The notes under the pieces are model-generated. The model was not told where the DNA came from and made no database searches. It was given only the letters and a program-made list of their open reading frames with translations. DNA of 64,000 bases from Antitrichia curtipendula (Eukaryota; Streptophyta; Bryopsida; Hypnales; Leucodontaceae), in NCBI GenBank assembly GCA_951230915.1, contig OX579638.1:6962696-7026695 (forward strand). The letters are read 5' to 3'. This document shows positions 36,575-47,289 of the stretch, one piece after another. The translations under genes and the position numbers were made by a program. Numbering within the stretch: the first letter of the stretch is position 1; every line of letters begins with the position of its first letter.

Positions 36575-37508
36575 AATTGAGACCAGACAATTGGTAATCA
36601 AGCATCTGCGAAGTGCTTCATAACTACAAACGACACCAAATTCATTAAACAGTGTTTTTTCTACACTGTATTCAATGCCCTTTGATGTCCTCAAAACGAG
36701 CCCCAACACCAAAGAAACCTCATCGAGCCTCAGACATGCATCCTCAAGAATTCACTGAAAATCTCCGAGGATAGGAAGTAACATCTGGAGCGAAATTCAG
36801 CAACTACAGGTCTACATCTAATACCCCATTCGCACCAGACGCTGCCAGCAGATTTAGGTTCACGTTCAATCAAGATGTGCATTGCTCTGCTAACAAAGCA
36901 TCAAATTCAAATCCAGCCTCAAGACACAAATGTGATCACCAAAAGGACATCCACAAACATGAGAAAAGGTGCAAACAAGTGGAGTAGATAAGAATGAGCA
37001 AAAGGCAGCAAGTGCTGATATTCTGAAGCAAAAGCCCTGGACTGCACACCGAACACAACTTGGCTCCCTGGGATCATTACTCTACATTGAGTTAGCACTA
37101 TTTGCCTAAATTACAACAAGTTCTATCGCCGTAACGTAGTAGTTACTAGTCGAAGCGCATCGTAGTATGAAGCTTCTTTTCCGAAGTCGTGCACATGACC
37201 ATAACAAACGGCCTGAATCCTCCTCAAGCTTCGTTCCAACACCGTTTCGTTGATACCAGGGTCGCAAATTACGTCGTCTTCATCGCATACAACTGCACAG
37301 GCAGGTTTCCTTCCATCTGGCCCCAGTGACCTGGTTTTTGCACTGAATCCCCTTCCCTCGGGCATCTCAGGTCGGCAGTCTGCTCCAGAAGGGGATGCCC
37401 AAGAATCATCGAATCATGCACTTGGAGAGCTGGAATCCCTGTGATGTAATTGAAAAGAGAAGCGCACTTCGAATTCATTGATGTCCAAGCATGAATTCGT
37501 AGATTTCA
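36575..37508. other. Downstream of the LEA_2 gene, unexplained balanced-composition DNA
   Basis: Composition is more balanced than the flanks, and minus-strand open stretches exist at about 37123-37365 and 37269-37478. They have no recognisable domain and no plausible start context, so a long 3' UTR of the LEA_2 gene is the simplest reading. A short exon of an unknown gene cannot be excluded. Confidence 0.35.
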
Positions 37509-38267
37509 TTAGACCCTCTTGCACGTCTTACTAAGCACACTCACCGGCTGCGTGGCCGTCGGCGGCTTAACCCGGACGTCACAGTTCACGTGCACGTTGA
37601 ACGTCGGCGTCGTCAGAGCGCCCACTTTCAGTCGCGCCTTCACGTTCACACGAAGCAGGAGCGGCACGTTTTGATTCCCAATGTCCGCTTGCAGCAACGC
37701 CCCCTTCGCGGGATCCACAGAGAACCCGGTGGCCGTGAAGTTCCCGGGAATGGTGATGTTTTTGCGATGGCCGTGGTAGAATCCCGGAATGGTCTGGTGG
37801 TTGAACACCTGGCCCTGGTACGACGTGTCGACGCCGATGGAGTTGTACTTAATGCCGATCTTGCCGTTGCCGTTGTAGCTGATGATGGTGTAGTTGGCGG
37901 CTACGTCGAGCGTGGGGTTGGGCGTGGGCGTGTAGGAGAACTTGGAGATGGTGACGTCGCTGAGGTCGTAGGTGGGTGTGCGGATGGGACGCAACACCAG
38001 CCAGATGATGAGCGCCGCGATACCGAGTGCGATCGCGGCCGTGATGAGCATGGACACGCACCCCGTGAAGCAACAGCAGCACACGGCCATGCCGGAGCTG
38101 CGGCGGTCGCGCCTCGGCTTCGGCCCCGTGGCGGGATTCGGAAGCGTAGACGCGTTGGCCTGGTGAAGCTTCGTGAAATGAAACGGCTTCGGCGCGCTCG
38201 AGTACGTGCGCGAAAACCCGCTATTGCTGAACGTCCGAGACATGTTGCTCATGAATCTGGTCGTCAT
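37509..38267 (-). CDS. NDR1/HIN1-like (LEA_2 domain) membrane protein
   Basis: One uninterrupted exon of 252 codons. The ATG at 38267 lies in an ACC-ATG-ACG context; the frame upstream of it has no other ATG before the non-coding leader. Order: a basic, Ser-rich N-terminus with KPRRDRRSSG; a cysteine run (CCCC at about 63-66); one hydrophobic segment (about 71-92, LITAAIALGIAALIIWLVL); then a beta-rich LEA_2 domain with YDLSDVTISKF, SIGVDTSYQG and a C-terminal CDVRV. This matches plant NHL proteins, which are type II membrane proteins of the plasma membrane or endomembranes linked to defence and stress. Extracytoplasmic N-glycosylation sequons (NYT, NIT, NFT) fit that topology. The gene is clearly more GC-rich than its surroundings, which makes a long antisense frame open as well. 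The exact role of this member is unknown. Confidence 0.9.
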   Translation of the reverse strand: MTTRFMSNMSRTFSNSGFSRTYSSAPKPFHFTKLHQANASTLPNPATGPKPRRDRRSSGMAVCCCCFTGCVSMLITAAIALGIAALIIWLVLRPIRTPTYDLSDVTISKFSYTPTPNPTLDVAANYTIISYNGNGKIGIKYNSIGVDTSYQGQVFNHQTIPGFYHGHRKNITIPGNFTATGFSVDPAKGALLQADIGNQNVPLLLRVNVKARLKVGALTTPTFNVHVNCDVRVKPPTATQPVSVLSKTCKRV

Positions 38268-38930
38268 GGTGACCACCAACCCTGCTGCTTCCCCAACCCT
38301 GTCACGGGAAACCCTCGCCTACCAAAACCTCTCAATAAGATCTATCTAGATCAAAAACATCCACCTGGGCGATAGATACCAAACATCCGCCGCTCTCGTT
38401 CTCTTGACGAATTCGCCCTGCAACCACCTGCTTGGGACTGCAATTTCCCCAAAGTATCACCTTCCAGCGAGAATTGGCACCGACGTCTGTAGCGCTTCAC
38501 AAAGTACCTCCAAGAGATCCCAAACGCGAGAAACAAGGACGTGCGACGAGACGCAAAACCTGCTATCTAGCCTACCCTTTCCCTACAAATTGGCTCCCAC
38601 AAGAAGGGAAGCGTGCAAAGTAAGGAGGAGGAGAAGCAGCCGAAAGACCAGGGTCCGAAGAATGACACTAGCAGTACCCGAAAGGATGAGAAGCAGAAGC
38701 TGTGAGTAAGCAGATGTTTAGAAACGCAAGGAAAAGACTGTTGTGTTTGAGACGAGAGAGAGAGATGGGACTTACAAGTACCACCTCGTCGAGAGAACCG
38801 CGGCAAGAGCAAAAGAAACACGGTTGTGAAGGCGAGACGAAGACTAGAAAACGAAGACCCACCGCTTGCAGGCCCCAGCTAGTCGGTAAGGCGCTACCAA
38901 GCTATTGAGGGCTCCCCCACGCGAGACGTT
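38268..38930 (-). promoter_or_regulatory. Upstream region of the LEA_2 gene
   Basis: Balanced-composition DNA with CT/GA-rich stretches (for example GACGAGAGAGAGAGATGGGA near 38750) that suits a leader and promoter. No convincing TATA box or intron pair could be fixed. Confidence 0.35.
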
Positions 38931-38936
38931 AAGTAC

Positions 38937-39203
38937 CCCCGCACGAGGGATCTCAATATTTTGGTTGCACGAGATATTTCAGGAGGTGGGCCCTTGCCCT
39001 CTCAAATTTCTGGCTTTCTCATTTTAGGGGGTCCGGAGGCTTTTTTTTGAAATTTTTTTTGGCAAATTTGGGGCCTGTGGCCCGAGAATTACTATAGGAG
39101 ATCCCCTTCTACTTTAAAAAACCCAAAAAAAACAGGGGCAGGTTTTACCCCACCCCCCTCTTGAAATATCTCATGCAACCAATTTATTGAGATCCCCGCA
39201 TGA
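38937..39203 (-). mobile_element. MITE with about 55-bp inverted ends and diverged shared core
   Basis: GGGATCTCAATATTTTGGTT-GCACGAGATATTTC is mirrored by GAAATATCTCATGCAACCAATTTATTGAGATCCCC. The middle has GCAAATTTGGGGCCTGTGG, a reversed and diverged version of the core in the other MITEs. Non-coding. Confidence 0.78.
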
Positions 39204-41133
39204 GCTTTCCGGGGGGATGTGGCCTGCTGGTGGGCAAGGAGAACCCGCTCCTTGGCCGGGATGCCGCTCCTGGCCGGGCCGTCACTCCCTGCTCCCTTCC
39301 TTGGTTCTGTATGAACACAAAGTATTAACTGTTTGCTTCATTATTATTTTATTTTTCTTCTGCGTTTTGTAATGTTACAAAATACAAAAGAAACAAACCA
39401 ATGTACCAAACTTGTAGCTTGCTTTCATGAAGAAACAATAGTAATTCGAATTTCCAAGGAAAAAGAAAGCTATATATATACACATGGGGTGGTAGGAGGC
39501 AAAACAATCATGTGGGACAAATAAATTAGAATTTGTAGTTTCTCAAGCACTTATAGTTAAGTCAAAAGTAAGAATTGTGTTTAAGGTGAAATTTCAGACC
39601 TCGTTTAGGCATATAAGAATAACCTTTCTCAAAAAACTTTGAGCTAAAAAAAGTTGGTAAATGAATATGAGTTTCACCTCCAAAAACCCGTTTGATATTT
39701 TGAATCTCCATTCAAAAGTTATGGACAAATTTCAAAGAGAATTTTTAAAAATGTTAAAGAAAATGTCCATTCCAACCCAATCCTGATACTGTAGGACTGA
39801 TGAGAAGGACGAAGGTCCTTTCGAAGCAAATGCGGCGCTAAATTCGAGCAGGTGGGTGCGACGGGGTCCAGATCCCTACCCCCAGAATCCGCGGATTCCG
39901 CAAGTGGGCCTCGTCCACTACTGGAGGCAGACGGAACTCCACTAAAGTCAGGAGAACTTACGACAGGGACTGAACTGAATGCAACGAGCCTTAGTTAGTT
40001 CTTCGGGTAGGGCAAAAATTCCAAATGTCTACTGCAGGAGCCAACTGAAGTATTTGAAAATTAGGGTCAGATTTGAAAATTTGGAATTCATAGTTGGAAT
40101 CAGAAACTTCGAATCAGAAAAGTGAGATCCTGAAATTCACAATTAACGGCACAATAGGGGGAGTTTTTTACATTCATCGTGGGAACAAAACTCTCAGCCT
40201 CCGTGGCAGGCTTCTAGCACTTGTTTTGACAACTCCTCACAGTAACGTAGTGAATTTAGGTTGCCTTGACAGTTAACGTAAACTTTGGCACACGACCCAT
40301 TTCCAACCACTAAAGCAATTACGCATATTTGGAGCGTAGGTTTTTTAAGTGTTGAGTTTTTCCCCATGTACAGAATAAAATTTGGAAAGATTGCATATGT
40401 TTCCATAATTTTACTACAAAAAACATAATTACTATAAAAAAATTTATTGGAAAATTCTCTTCAACATGTAATGGTTGTAGAAACCTTTTTTTATTTTTTT
40501 TACCACAGGTCTCGCCACAGGTTGATTGCAAAATCGACCCAGGTTTGGTTGCAATATTGACACACTTGTAGACAATCATAACGCACCACAACTACTCCTC
40601 AAACTACACTACAACTTCATAGAAACATAGCAATCTCTAGATTGGAAATAGGGAGGTGGTTGGAAATGGGTCTGCTACCATATCCCATTTCAGACCAAAT
40701 GGGAGCAAGCCCATTGTGGACTAAATGATGTTAGTGTTGTACATTCCAGTTTTGAAATGGACATCACTAACACAATTTAACCCACAATGAATTTACTCCC
40801 ATTTGGTCTTGAATGGGATAGTTTACCTTAAGTTGTTCTTACCTAAAAAAATTATCTTGTGACTCACCGCTTGTCCATATGGAGGTGCATGCAATGAGGC
40901 CCCGAACTGGTGCACCAATCCATGCCACACATGATTTTTGGATTGATGAAAATTATCGCAACCTTGTACACTAACAATAAATATATTTATATAGTGTCCA
41001 ATACAGCCAAACATTGAGAAATTAGCGTGGGCCAAGCTAATTTCACTATTCAGTGCAACGCAGCTCCTGCAGGCAGACGCGTGGGGCCCTAGCTTTCTGA
41101 GCATGGAGGACACTCGGTGCTCACGCTCATCAA
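39203..41133. other. Gene-free stretch with repeat pieces
   Basis: 39480-39770 is a single arm of the foldback family (CTCCATTCAAAAGTTATGGA). 40069-40182 is a diverged MITE core (GGCACAATAGGGGGAG). The remainder shows no gene. Confidence 0.5.
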
Positions 41134-41543
41134 GGGCCATGGAGGATTGACCCTTGTATTGTTCCTGTGTTTTACCACTGCAAAAAACACTGAAATCTTT
41201 TATTTGCCGCCTATGATAAAATTTTCAAATTCTGAATACATATTTGAAATCAGAGGCTCCAAATTAGCTAGGAGGCATGATGAATTAAAAAATTTAAGCG
41301 GCACAAATTAGGAGCCAATTTTTTTTTTTTTTTTTTGACACAAATAAAGGGGAGCCCTTAATTGCAAGAAAATAAAATACAAGCACCCAGCCGCAAGCGG
41401 CCTGGGGCGAAAGAAAACCAATCAGAACAAACCAAACAACAAGGCCAAACAAAAACGAAGGTGACAGCAAGGAGCGGCGTGAAGGGCCAATTTTTACATT
41501 TACCCTTTGACGGGGCAATACAGGGGTCAATCCTCCGTGGCCC
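41134..41543 (+). mobile_element. MITE (GGCCAYGGAGGATTGA ends) split by a retroposon
   Basis: GGGCCATGGAGGATTGACCC at the left mirrors GGGTCAATCCTCCGTGGCCC at the right, the same ends as 24765-24999. The core (CAGAGGCTCCAAATTAGCTAG, GCGGCACAAATTAGG) is followed by a foreign segment and then resumes at TTTTTACATTTACCC. Its right end lies 8 bp from the start of the Harbinger element. Confidence 0.82.
41324..41485 (-). mobile_element. Retroposed fragment with poly(A) tail and 10-bp TSD
   Basis: An insertion inside the MITE. On the minus strand it ends in TTATTTGTGTC followed by an A-run, which appears as a T-run at about 41319-41336. GCCAATTTTT occurs on both sides (41314-41323 and 41486-41495), and removing one copy plus the insert restores the order seen in sister MITEs. 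The body (CGCCCCAGGCCGCTTGCGGC on the minus strand) has no coding capacity and looks like a LINE 3' end or SINE. Confidence 0.78.
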
Positions 41544-41982
41544 TCGTGTCAGAGCATCCCCACGCGTCTGGCAAATTGGATGACTAGTCCATCGTGGCTG
41601 GCAAAACTGCCCCACCCGCCTGGCAAACCGGATGGCTGGTTAAGCGGCCGGGCCTCCCAGGCGCCTCCGGCTTGCAAATGGGGGTCGTTTTGCCAGCCAC
41701 GCCCCGGCCTGCAAAATCACAAACGACAAACTCATCGCAACACACTGCGGTTCTTCGCGCCAATCGCGAGGCACCTCCTTTCATCTGATTTTTTACTGCG
41801 GCTCACTCAATTTCACCTGCGCACATCCTTTTACCACCTCCGTCCCTCTTGTTGGCAAGACGAGGTCTTCGAAGCTCCCACGGTTAGTTTGCAAACTAGG
41901 TCAGTTTGTTAATTTGGTCAGTTAAGGTTAATTAGGTGCATTTGTTTTGAACTGACTAACCAATTAAAATTCTTGAATATGG

Positions 41983-42475
41983 TTATCGAACAGATTGCAT
42001 TTGGCCACGCCGGAGAGAACACCAAGCACAGACAAAACTCAACAGTCGAATGACTTCCGAATGCGCCGCTTTGAAAACCTGAGTGGAAGCCCAATGAAAC
42101 GGGTGAGAAATTGACTCTTCTAATTCCAACAGGTTTTTGCACTCCCATTGATTAAATATCTCATCATGATACTTCTCACAAGCAAGCATTGTTCCAAGTC
42201 TTCCAAATGATCTGATGAACTTGAAATCCAGGGACAACATGAATCCACTAGTAGAATCTACAACCAGAATTTTAGAACGTTGGGGTCTCCACAATCCGTT
42301 GGCCCCTGTTTGTTTCTGAGCTTGCAGATTTCTTTATAGTTACTGTATACCTTCATTTGCATAGATTGGCACTCTGTTTGTAGCTGGCCCAGCTTCTTGA
42401 TCGATGATGGCAGTAAAGTCGACATATTTCACCACATTGCTTTCGAAGTCAAAACTGTCTAGTAATGCGGTCACC
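41983..42475 (-). pseudogene. Unidentified protein-like segments inside the Harbinger element
   Basis: On the minus strand 41983-42294 is open (FIRSFGRLGTMLACEKYHDE and further). Upstream, 42345-42475 reads GSFDFES-like sequence (LLDSFDFESNVVKYVDFTAI, then IIDQEAGPATNRVPIYANE), ending at a GTATAC donor candidate. Codon use and residue mix look protein-like, and the two could be exons. No known domain is recognised. They might be the element's second gene (Harbinger elements carry a Myb/SANT-like ORF) or a captured host fragment. The Trp pattern of a Myb/SANT domain is not seen. Confidence 0.35.
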
Positions 42476-43001
42476 TTACAGAAATGCACCTACTTAAGCT
42501 TAACTGACCTCCGAATCAGATGTACACCATTGTAAAGTTGGGTCATATTTCTAGCAAGTTAAATAACTTGATGCTTGTTGAGTACTGGAGTGATCGAGCT
42601 TAACTGACCTCAAACTATTAAGCTTACTCACTTCAAACTATCTGAATACGCTACTTCGGACATCATACTTCCAACGCCATAAGCTGACAATTGTTGTTGC
42701 CATGGATTGGCCTTATTCTCAGACTGTGCCACTAGCATTTGGAAGACTATGTTTTCACCAAAACCGCTCTAAATTTTTTATTTCTAATACAAGTACCAAA
42801 TATTATAAAACAAACATTTTTGGAATAATGTAACCATAGGATCTTTTATTAAACTAGTTTGAAAGGTTGTATAAAAAATTTCAAAAATTTTCACCGCGTG
42901 GATTGCAAGATAATAGCATTTGAGTTGACAAAGATCTTTTTTTGGTCCCCGCGAAAATCTGGGCAGCTGCACTTCACAAGGTCACATTGGTATGAAAAAA
43001 T

Positions 43002-43130
43002 GTCCAAAACAGTGGTTACTCTTTGGAATATTCTTCAAAGCAAGTTGTCTACATGCTTAAAAATTTGTCCAAAACGGTGGTTACTCTTTGGATTATTCTT
43101 CAAAGCAAGTTGTCTACATGCTTGAAAATT
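43002..43130. repeat. 65-bp tandem duplication
   Basis: GTCCAAAACAGTGGTTACTC through ACATGCTTAAAAATTT occurs twice in a row, at 43002-43066 and 43067-about 43129, with only a few differences. It lies inside the Harbinger element. Confidence 0.9.
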
Positions 43131-43511
43131 TTCGGATCATTAGGAATTGTAAATCATATAGGAGAAATTAGTAAGTAGAAAGAGGTAGAGAATGATTCAA
43201 AACACTAAATTATTAAGAATTTTAATATAGAATAGAAAAATGCCAATCCCAAACATTTTAATGTTGTAATAAACAATCTTCACACAATATATATATTTTT
43301 TTTTCAAAAAAATTGAGAATTGATTTAAATAAAGGACTTCGAAGTTTATCTTAGAGTATAAACTCCATAACTACCCTCAAACTAAAACTCCTCATAACTT
43401 TCATCTTATTGATCAAAATTGAATGGTTCAAAGCTTCCCACGTATATAAAAATGTAAAGAACCAATTTCAAATTTTTATTTTAAAAAAGAATGATTTTTG
43501 AATATGTTCGC

Positions 43512-44351
43512 ATGGCGTCCAGTACATCCATGGAAGCCTTAAAATTGTTTGTGAAAGCAATCCAAGCAGTTTATGAGAGCACATACCTAAGACAACCAAC
43601 CAAAGAAGATATTGAAAAACAACTACGAATTAACGAGGCACGAGGTTGGCCTGGTATGTTTGCGTGATTGGATTGCATGCACTACGAGTGGAAGAACTGT
43701 CCTATTGCATGGCAGGGTGCATTTCAAGGTAAAGATGGCAACAACTTTATAATATTAGAAGCAATTGCAGATAAGAGTTTGTGGATATGGCATGCCTATT
43801 TTGGATTACCTGGATCCAATAATGACCTTAATGTTTTACATTGGAGTCCATTGGTTTCAAACTTTTTGAGGGGAGAATCTGAAGGTATGAGTTTCGAAGT
43901 GAATGGTCATTAGTATCCACAATATTATCTTCTAATAGATGGAATCTATCCCAAGTGGAATATATTTGTCCAAACCATCCACAACCCCCAAGGAGAAAAA
44001 CAACAACATTTTGCAAAGATGCAAGAAGCTACCCACAAAGATGTGGAGCATTGTTTTGGAGTTCTACAAGCAAGATGGGCTATAGTTCAGAATTCAAGTC
44101 GACAATGGGATCTAGGTACCATAAATGATATTTGAATGGCATGTGTCATCATGCATAATATAATAATTGAAGATGAAAGAGACCAAGACTTAGAGCCACT
44201 TAATCCATCTGTTGACATGCCACCATTAAGACGTGGATTAACATTTGAAGATTTTTTACATTAAAGTGAAACAATTCACGATGAAAATAAGCACTATACA
44301 CTTAGAAATGACCTCATTGAACATTTGTGGGCATTAAAAGGAAGTTCTTAG
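43512..44351 (+). pseudogene. PIF/Harbinger transposase, inactivated by stops
   Basis: One frame runs through the whole segment and is broken only by stop codons (near 43659, 43911, 44132 and 44262). Readable blocks match plant HARBI1/DDE_Tnp_4 transposases: EALKLFVKAIQAVYESTYLR, DCMHYEWKNCPIAWQG, LWIWHAYFGLPGSNNDLNVL, LLIDGIYPKWNIFVQTI, EHCFGVLQARWAIVQNSSR and CVIMHNIIIEDERDQ. These carry the family's DCMHWEW-type first Asp, the second Asp in L-DGIYP and the final Glu region. The usual N-terminal third is missing, so the copy is both truncated and dead. The protein cut and rejoined DNA at the element's terminal repeats. Confidence 0.88.
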
Positions 44352-44588
44352 GACTTGAGATACATGTTAATGTCATAATAGTGTTAAGGCAAAGTTGCAT
44401 TGCAATCATCTCATTAATTTTGGTTATGCAAATATGATGACATTGTTATAAAAAAACCCATATATGAACTATACTTTTATTTTCCATGGCATTTGTAAAC
44501 ATCAGTGAATACACTCATTCAAACTTGATGAAGACTTAATTTTTTGTTAATCTTGATTTTTTCAAGTTGTCAAAAAATGTTCCTTTAA

Positions 44589-45534
44589 CCCCTAAACGCC
44601 CAAACCGCGTTTTCACCGCAACATAGCAATTTTGGGCAGATCACTATGAATGGAGGGTTTTGTTTTTTTCTTTGAAGTTTTCACACAACATTTTTTGGAG
44701 GAGTAGCTTTAAGGCCCAAGAATTTTCATAGCTTTTGACCTTGAAATAAAAAAGTTATGGTATGATATGTTGTTTTCATTGCTTAATGGGCAGTCTCGGC
44801 AAAAAAGAACTTCTTGAAAAATCACTGTTTTTTTTAAATTAAAAATTGAAATTGGTTCTCTAGATCTGTATAGACATGGAAAGCTTTGAACCATTCCATT
44901 TGGATTAATGAGATGAAAGTTATGGGAGTTTTAGTTTGTAGGTAGTTTGTGAATAGTTATGGATTTTTTACTTTGAAATAAACTTTGAAGTCCTTTATTT
45001 AACTCAATTTTCAATATTTTTGAATTTTTTTGTAAGAAATGGGTGTAGATTGTTTATCACAACATTCCAACCATTGCAATTGGAATGTTTCAATTCCATA
45101 AATAATTTATTAACATTTTGGTGTTTTGAATCATTTTATACTTCTTTTTGCTTACTATTTTTTTCCTATATCATCTAAAACTCCAAATGATCTGAAATTC
45201 TTCAAGCATGTAGCCAACTTGACTTGCAGAATGAGTCCAAAGAATAACAAGCATTTTGAACATTTTTTTAATATAAGTATGACCTTCTAAAGTGCAGCTA
45301 CCCGTTTTTTTGTTGGGTCAAAAGAAGGATTTTTGTCATTACAAACACTAATATCTTGCAATCTAAAAGGTAGATAATTCTGAAATTTGTTCTACATCTT
45401 TTCAGACCATTTGACTACAAAATCCTATGGCTACATGTGTCCAAAAATGATTTATTTCAAAAATTTGGGTCTTGTATTAGAAATGGCAGTTTTAGAGCGT
45501 TTTTGGTGAACAAAAAGTCACATACATTTAGGGA
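44589..45534. mobile_element. TTAA-bounded TIR element, 946 bp, nested in the Harbinger element
   Basis: TTAA (44585-44588) is followed by CCCCTAAACGCCCAAACC. The right end CATTTAGGGA is followed by TTAA (45535-45538). The interior has GACATGGAAAGCTTTGAACC and TGAGATGAAAGTTATGGG, phrases shared with other AT-rich stretches in the window. No coding sequence. Confidence 0.68.
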
Positions 45535-46405
45535 TTAACCCTTAAAGGACACTACCAGTCTACCACCAAATAATGTTGATCTTCATGACTTCATTATTCA
45601 ATGTTGAAACAAAGAATGCACCTATTGATAATTGATCCAATATTTGAAGCATTTTGGTGACTAACTTAGTTGCGAGGGGCCGCGTCCTTTTCACATCTCA
45701 CATCTTATGCACTATAATGTATGACTACTTTGAAAATGACCCTCACTTGCTCAAAATGTTTAGGTTTATTACTTGACAATTTTTAAATTATCATAACCTT
45801 TGGACTTTTCCAAGTGCATGACTATATTCATATTCTGTTATTCTAGAATTTCAAAAGCTTCAATACTTCCAAAAATTAAATAATTAAATAATCACATCAC
45901 TTCAGAACCTTGGTAACAAATTCATCAAGTAACTCAGTTACAGATTGCATTCTTAAAACATTTGTACAGAAATTTCACCCCCCGCATCTGTTTTTTACCT
46001 GTTCGGTGGTCGTTTTGCCAGCCAGCCTTCAGACGGGTGGGTCTCCTCCCCCAGTCCGGCTTGCAAACTGGATGGCCGGGCATTATGCCAGCCACGACCC
46101 GGCCTGCATTTTGCAAGCCGGGTGGGGATGCTCTCAAGTGGGTTGGAGCTGCCATTTGAGCGCGTGTTGCCGATTCTCGTGAACACGTCGTTTCCAGTTC
46201 AGTTTTCGTTTCCAGTGGATTCATAAAAGTTCCTGTTTCCTTGTTCTTTGACTTCGCCGTGTTCCGAGGCGGGGCCGCTGGGCTGGGTGGCGCTTTTGCT
46301 GCGAAGACCCGAAGATCCGAAGACCCGAAGACCTGATGCATCCACAAATGAAAGGGCAGCCTGGGCTGGCTGGCTTGCGCTGCAGTGGGGAGGATTGACT
46401 TATTA

Positions 46406-47026
46406 GAGCATGCCCACCCTCGGCACTAAGGGCTACCCAAAATCGGAGGGGCGCCTGGTCCGTCCGCTGGTCTGCCCGCCACCCTCCCTGCCCGGGCAAA
46501 CCCTGTTTTCTGCACATGATTTTTTTTGCAAATTTTGAATTCATATTTGCGACCAGAGACCCCAAATTTGTTACATGAAGTCAAGAATATACATTGGAAC
46601 AGTCCAAAATAGGGGGCTTTTTTTTTACATGCACCCCTGATAAGGTCAAGCGGGCAAGGAAGGTGGCGGGCAGACCAGACGCCCCTTCGATTTTGGGTAG
46701 CCCTTAGTGCCGAGGATCACCTATCTTGTAAAACGGATGACTTGTTGTCACCGGCTTGCAAAATTGCCCCACCCGTCTTGCATAATGGATGAACTTGTTA
46801 AGAGGCCAAGCCAAAAGTCACCGGTGGCTTGCAAACCGCATGAGACAAGCACCTTTTGCACTTTTCCACCAAACAAGGACTTGATCCGTGAATGTGGACA
46901 TAGTCAATTGGGTGGCGATGGCCTCTTAAGAGGCTAGGGGTGGGGCGACCCATCATCCCTAGCTTGCAAATTGGATTGACTGGCTTGCAAATTGGCTTGC
47001 ATTTTACAAGACGCATGGGGATGCTC
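46406..47026. mobile_element. Tourist-like MITE, short relative of the Harbinger element
   Basis: TTA (46403-46405) precedes GAGCATGCCCAC, and GCATGGGGATGCTC is followed by TTA (47027-47029). These are the same ends and 3-bp duplication type as 41552-46133. After the nested insertion the subterminal sequence (GGATGACTTGTTG, GGCTTGCAAAATTGCCCCAC-CCG) parallels the left end of the large element (GGATGACTAGTCC, GGCTGGCAAAACTGCCCCAC-CCG). It is non-coding, so it would have relied on the large element's transposase. Confidence 0.72.
46418..46715 (+). mobile_element. MITE with about 65-bp TIR, nested in the Tourist-like MITE
   Basis: CCTCGGCACTAAGGGCTACC-CAAAATCGGAGGGGCG is mirrored by CGCCCCTTCGATTTTGGG-TAGCCCTTAGTGCCGAGG with very few mismatches. 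The interior has the shared core (TTCATATTTGCGACCAGAGA, CAAAATAGGGGGC, ACATGCACCCCTG). Its ends are unrelated to those of the other core-bearing elements, and their near identity suggests a young insertion. Confidence 0.85.
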
Positions 47027-47289
47027 TTACCGTAAGTACTTGCCCCGGATAGCACTTTGGTGCTGAATATTGAACTGAAGTCCAAAATGAAATTTGGCAC
47101 TTCAGAATACTGACCATTCTTTGAAAAATCCAATAAAACTATAAATCATACTACAACCATTTCATGCAGCTTAAGAAGCCACTTGGTATTCTAAGTGAGT
47201 CAAGATGTGAAGACAAGATCTTTATACAAGTAGGGTAGTAGAAGGTAAAACGACCTATATGAAATATGTAAATTAGGATTAGTAGGAGC

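Larger units (their letters stand above)
41552..46133 (+). mobile_element. PIF/Harbinger-type DNA transposon, full length, TCA target duplication
   Basis: The left end GAGCATCCCCACGCGTCTGG and the right end CCGGGTGGGGATGCTC are inverted matches; with gaps the similarity extends about 55 bp (CGTGGCTGGCAAAACTGCCC against the mirror of GGGCATTATGCCAGCCACGA). TCA flanks both sides (41549-41551 and 46134-46136). PIF/Harbinger elements duplicate 3 bp, usually TTA or TAA. The only recognisable gene inside is the Harbinger transposase remnant. At 4582 bp it has the size of an autonomous element. A younger TTAA-bounded element (44589-45534) is nested within it. Confidence 0.78.

Noticed and set aside
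37590..38375. Long Arg/His-rich open frame antisense to the LEA_2 gene
   Set aside because: A GC-rich antisense shadow of a clear protein-coding gene; no domain and no codon signal of its own.
41580..41912. Open frame of about 110 codons
   Set aside because: It lies in the terminal repeat of the Harbinger element and parallels the right-end sequence; not a gene.
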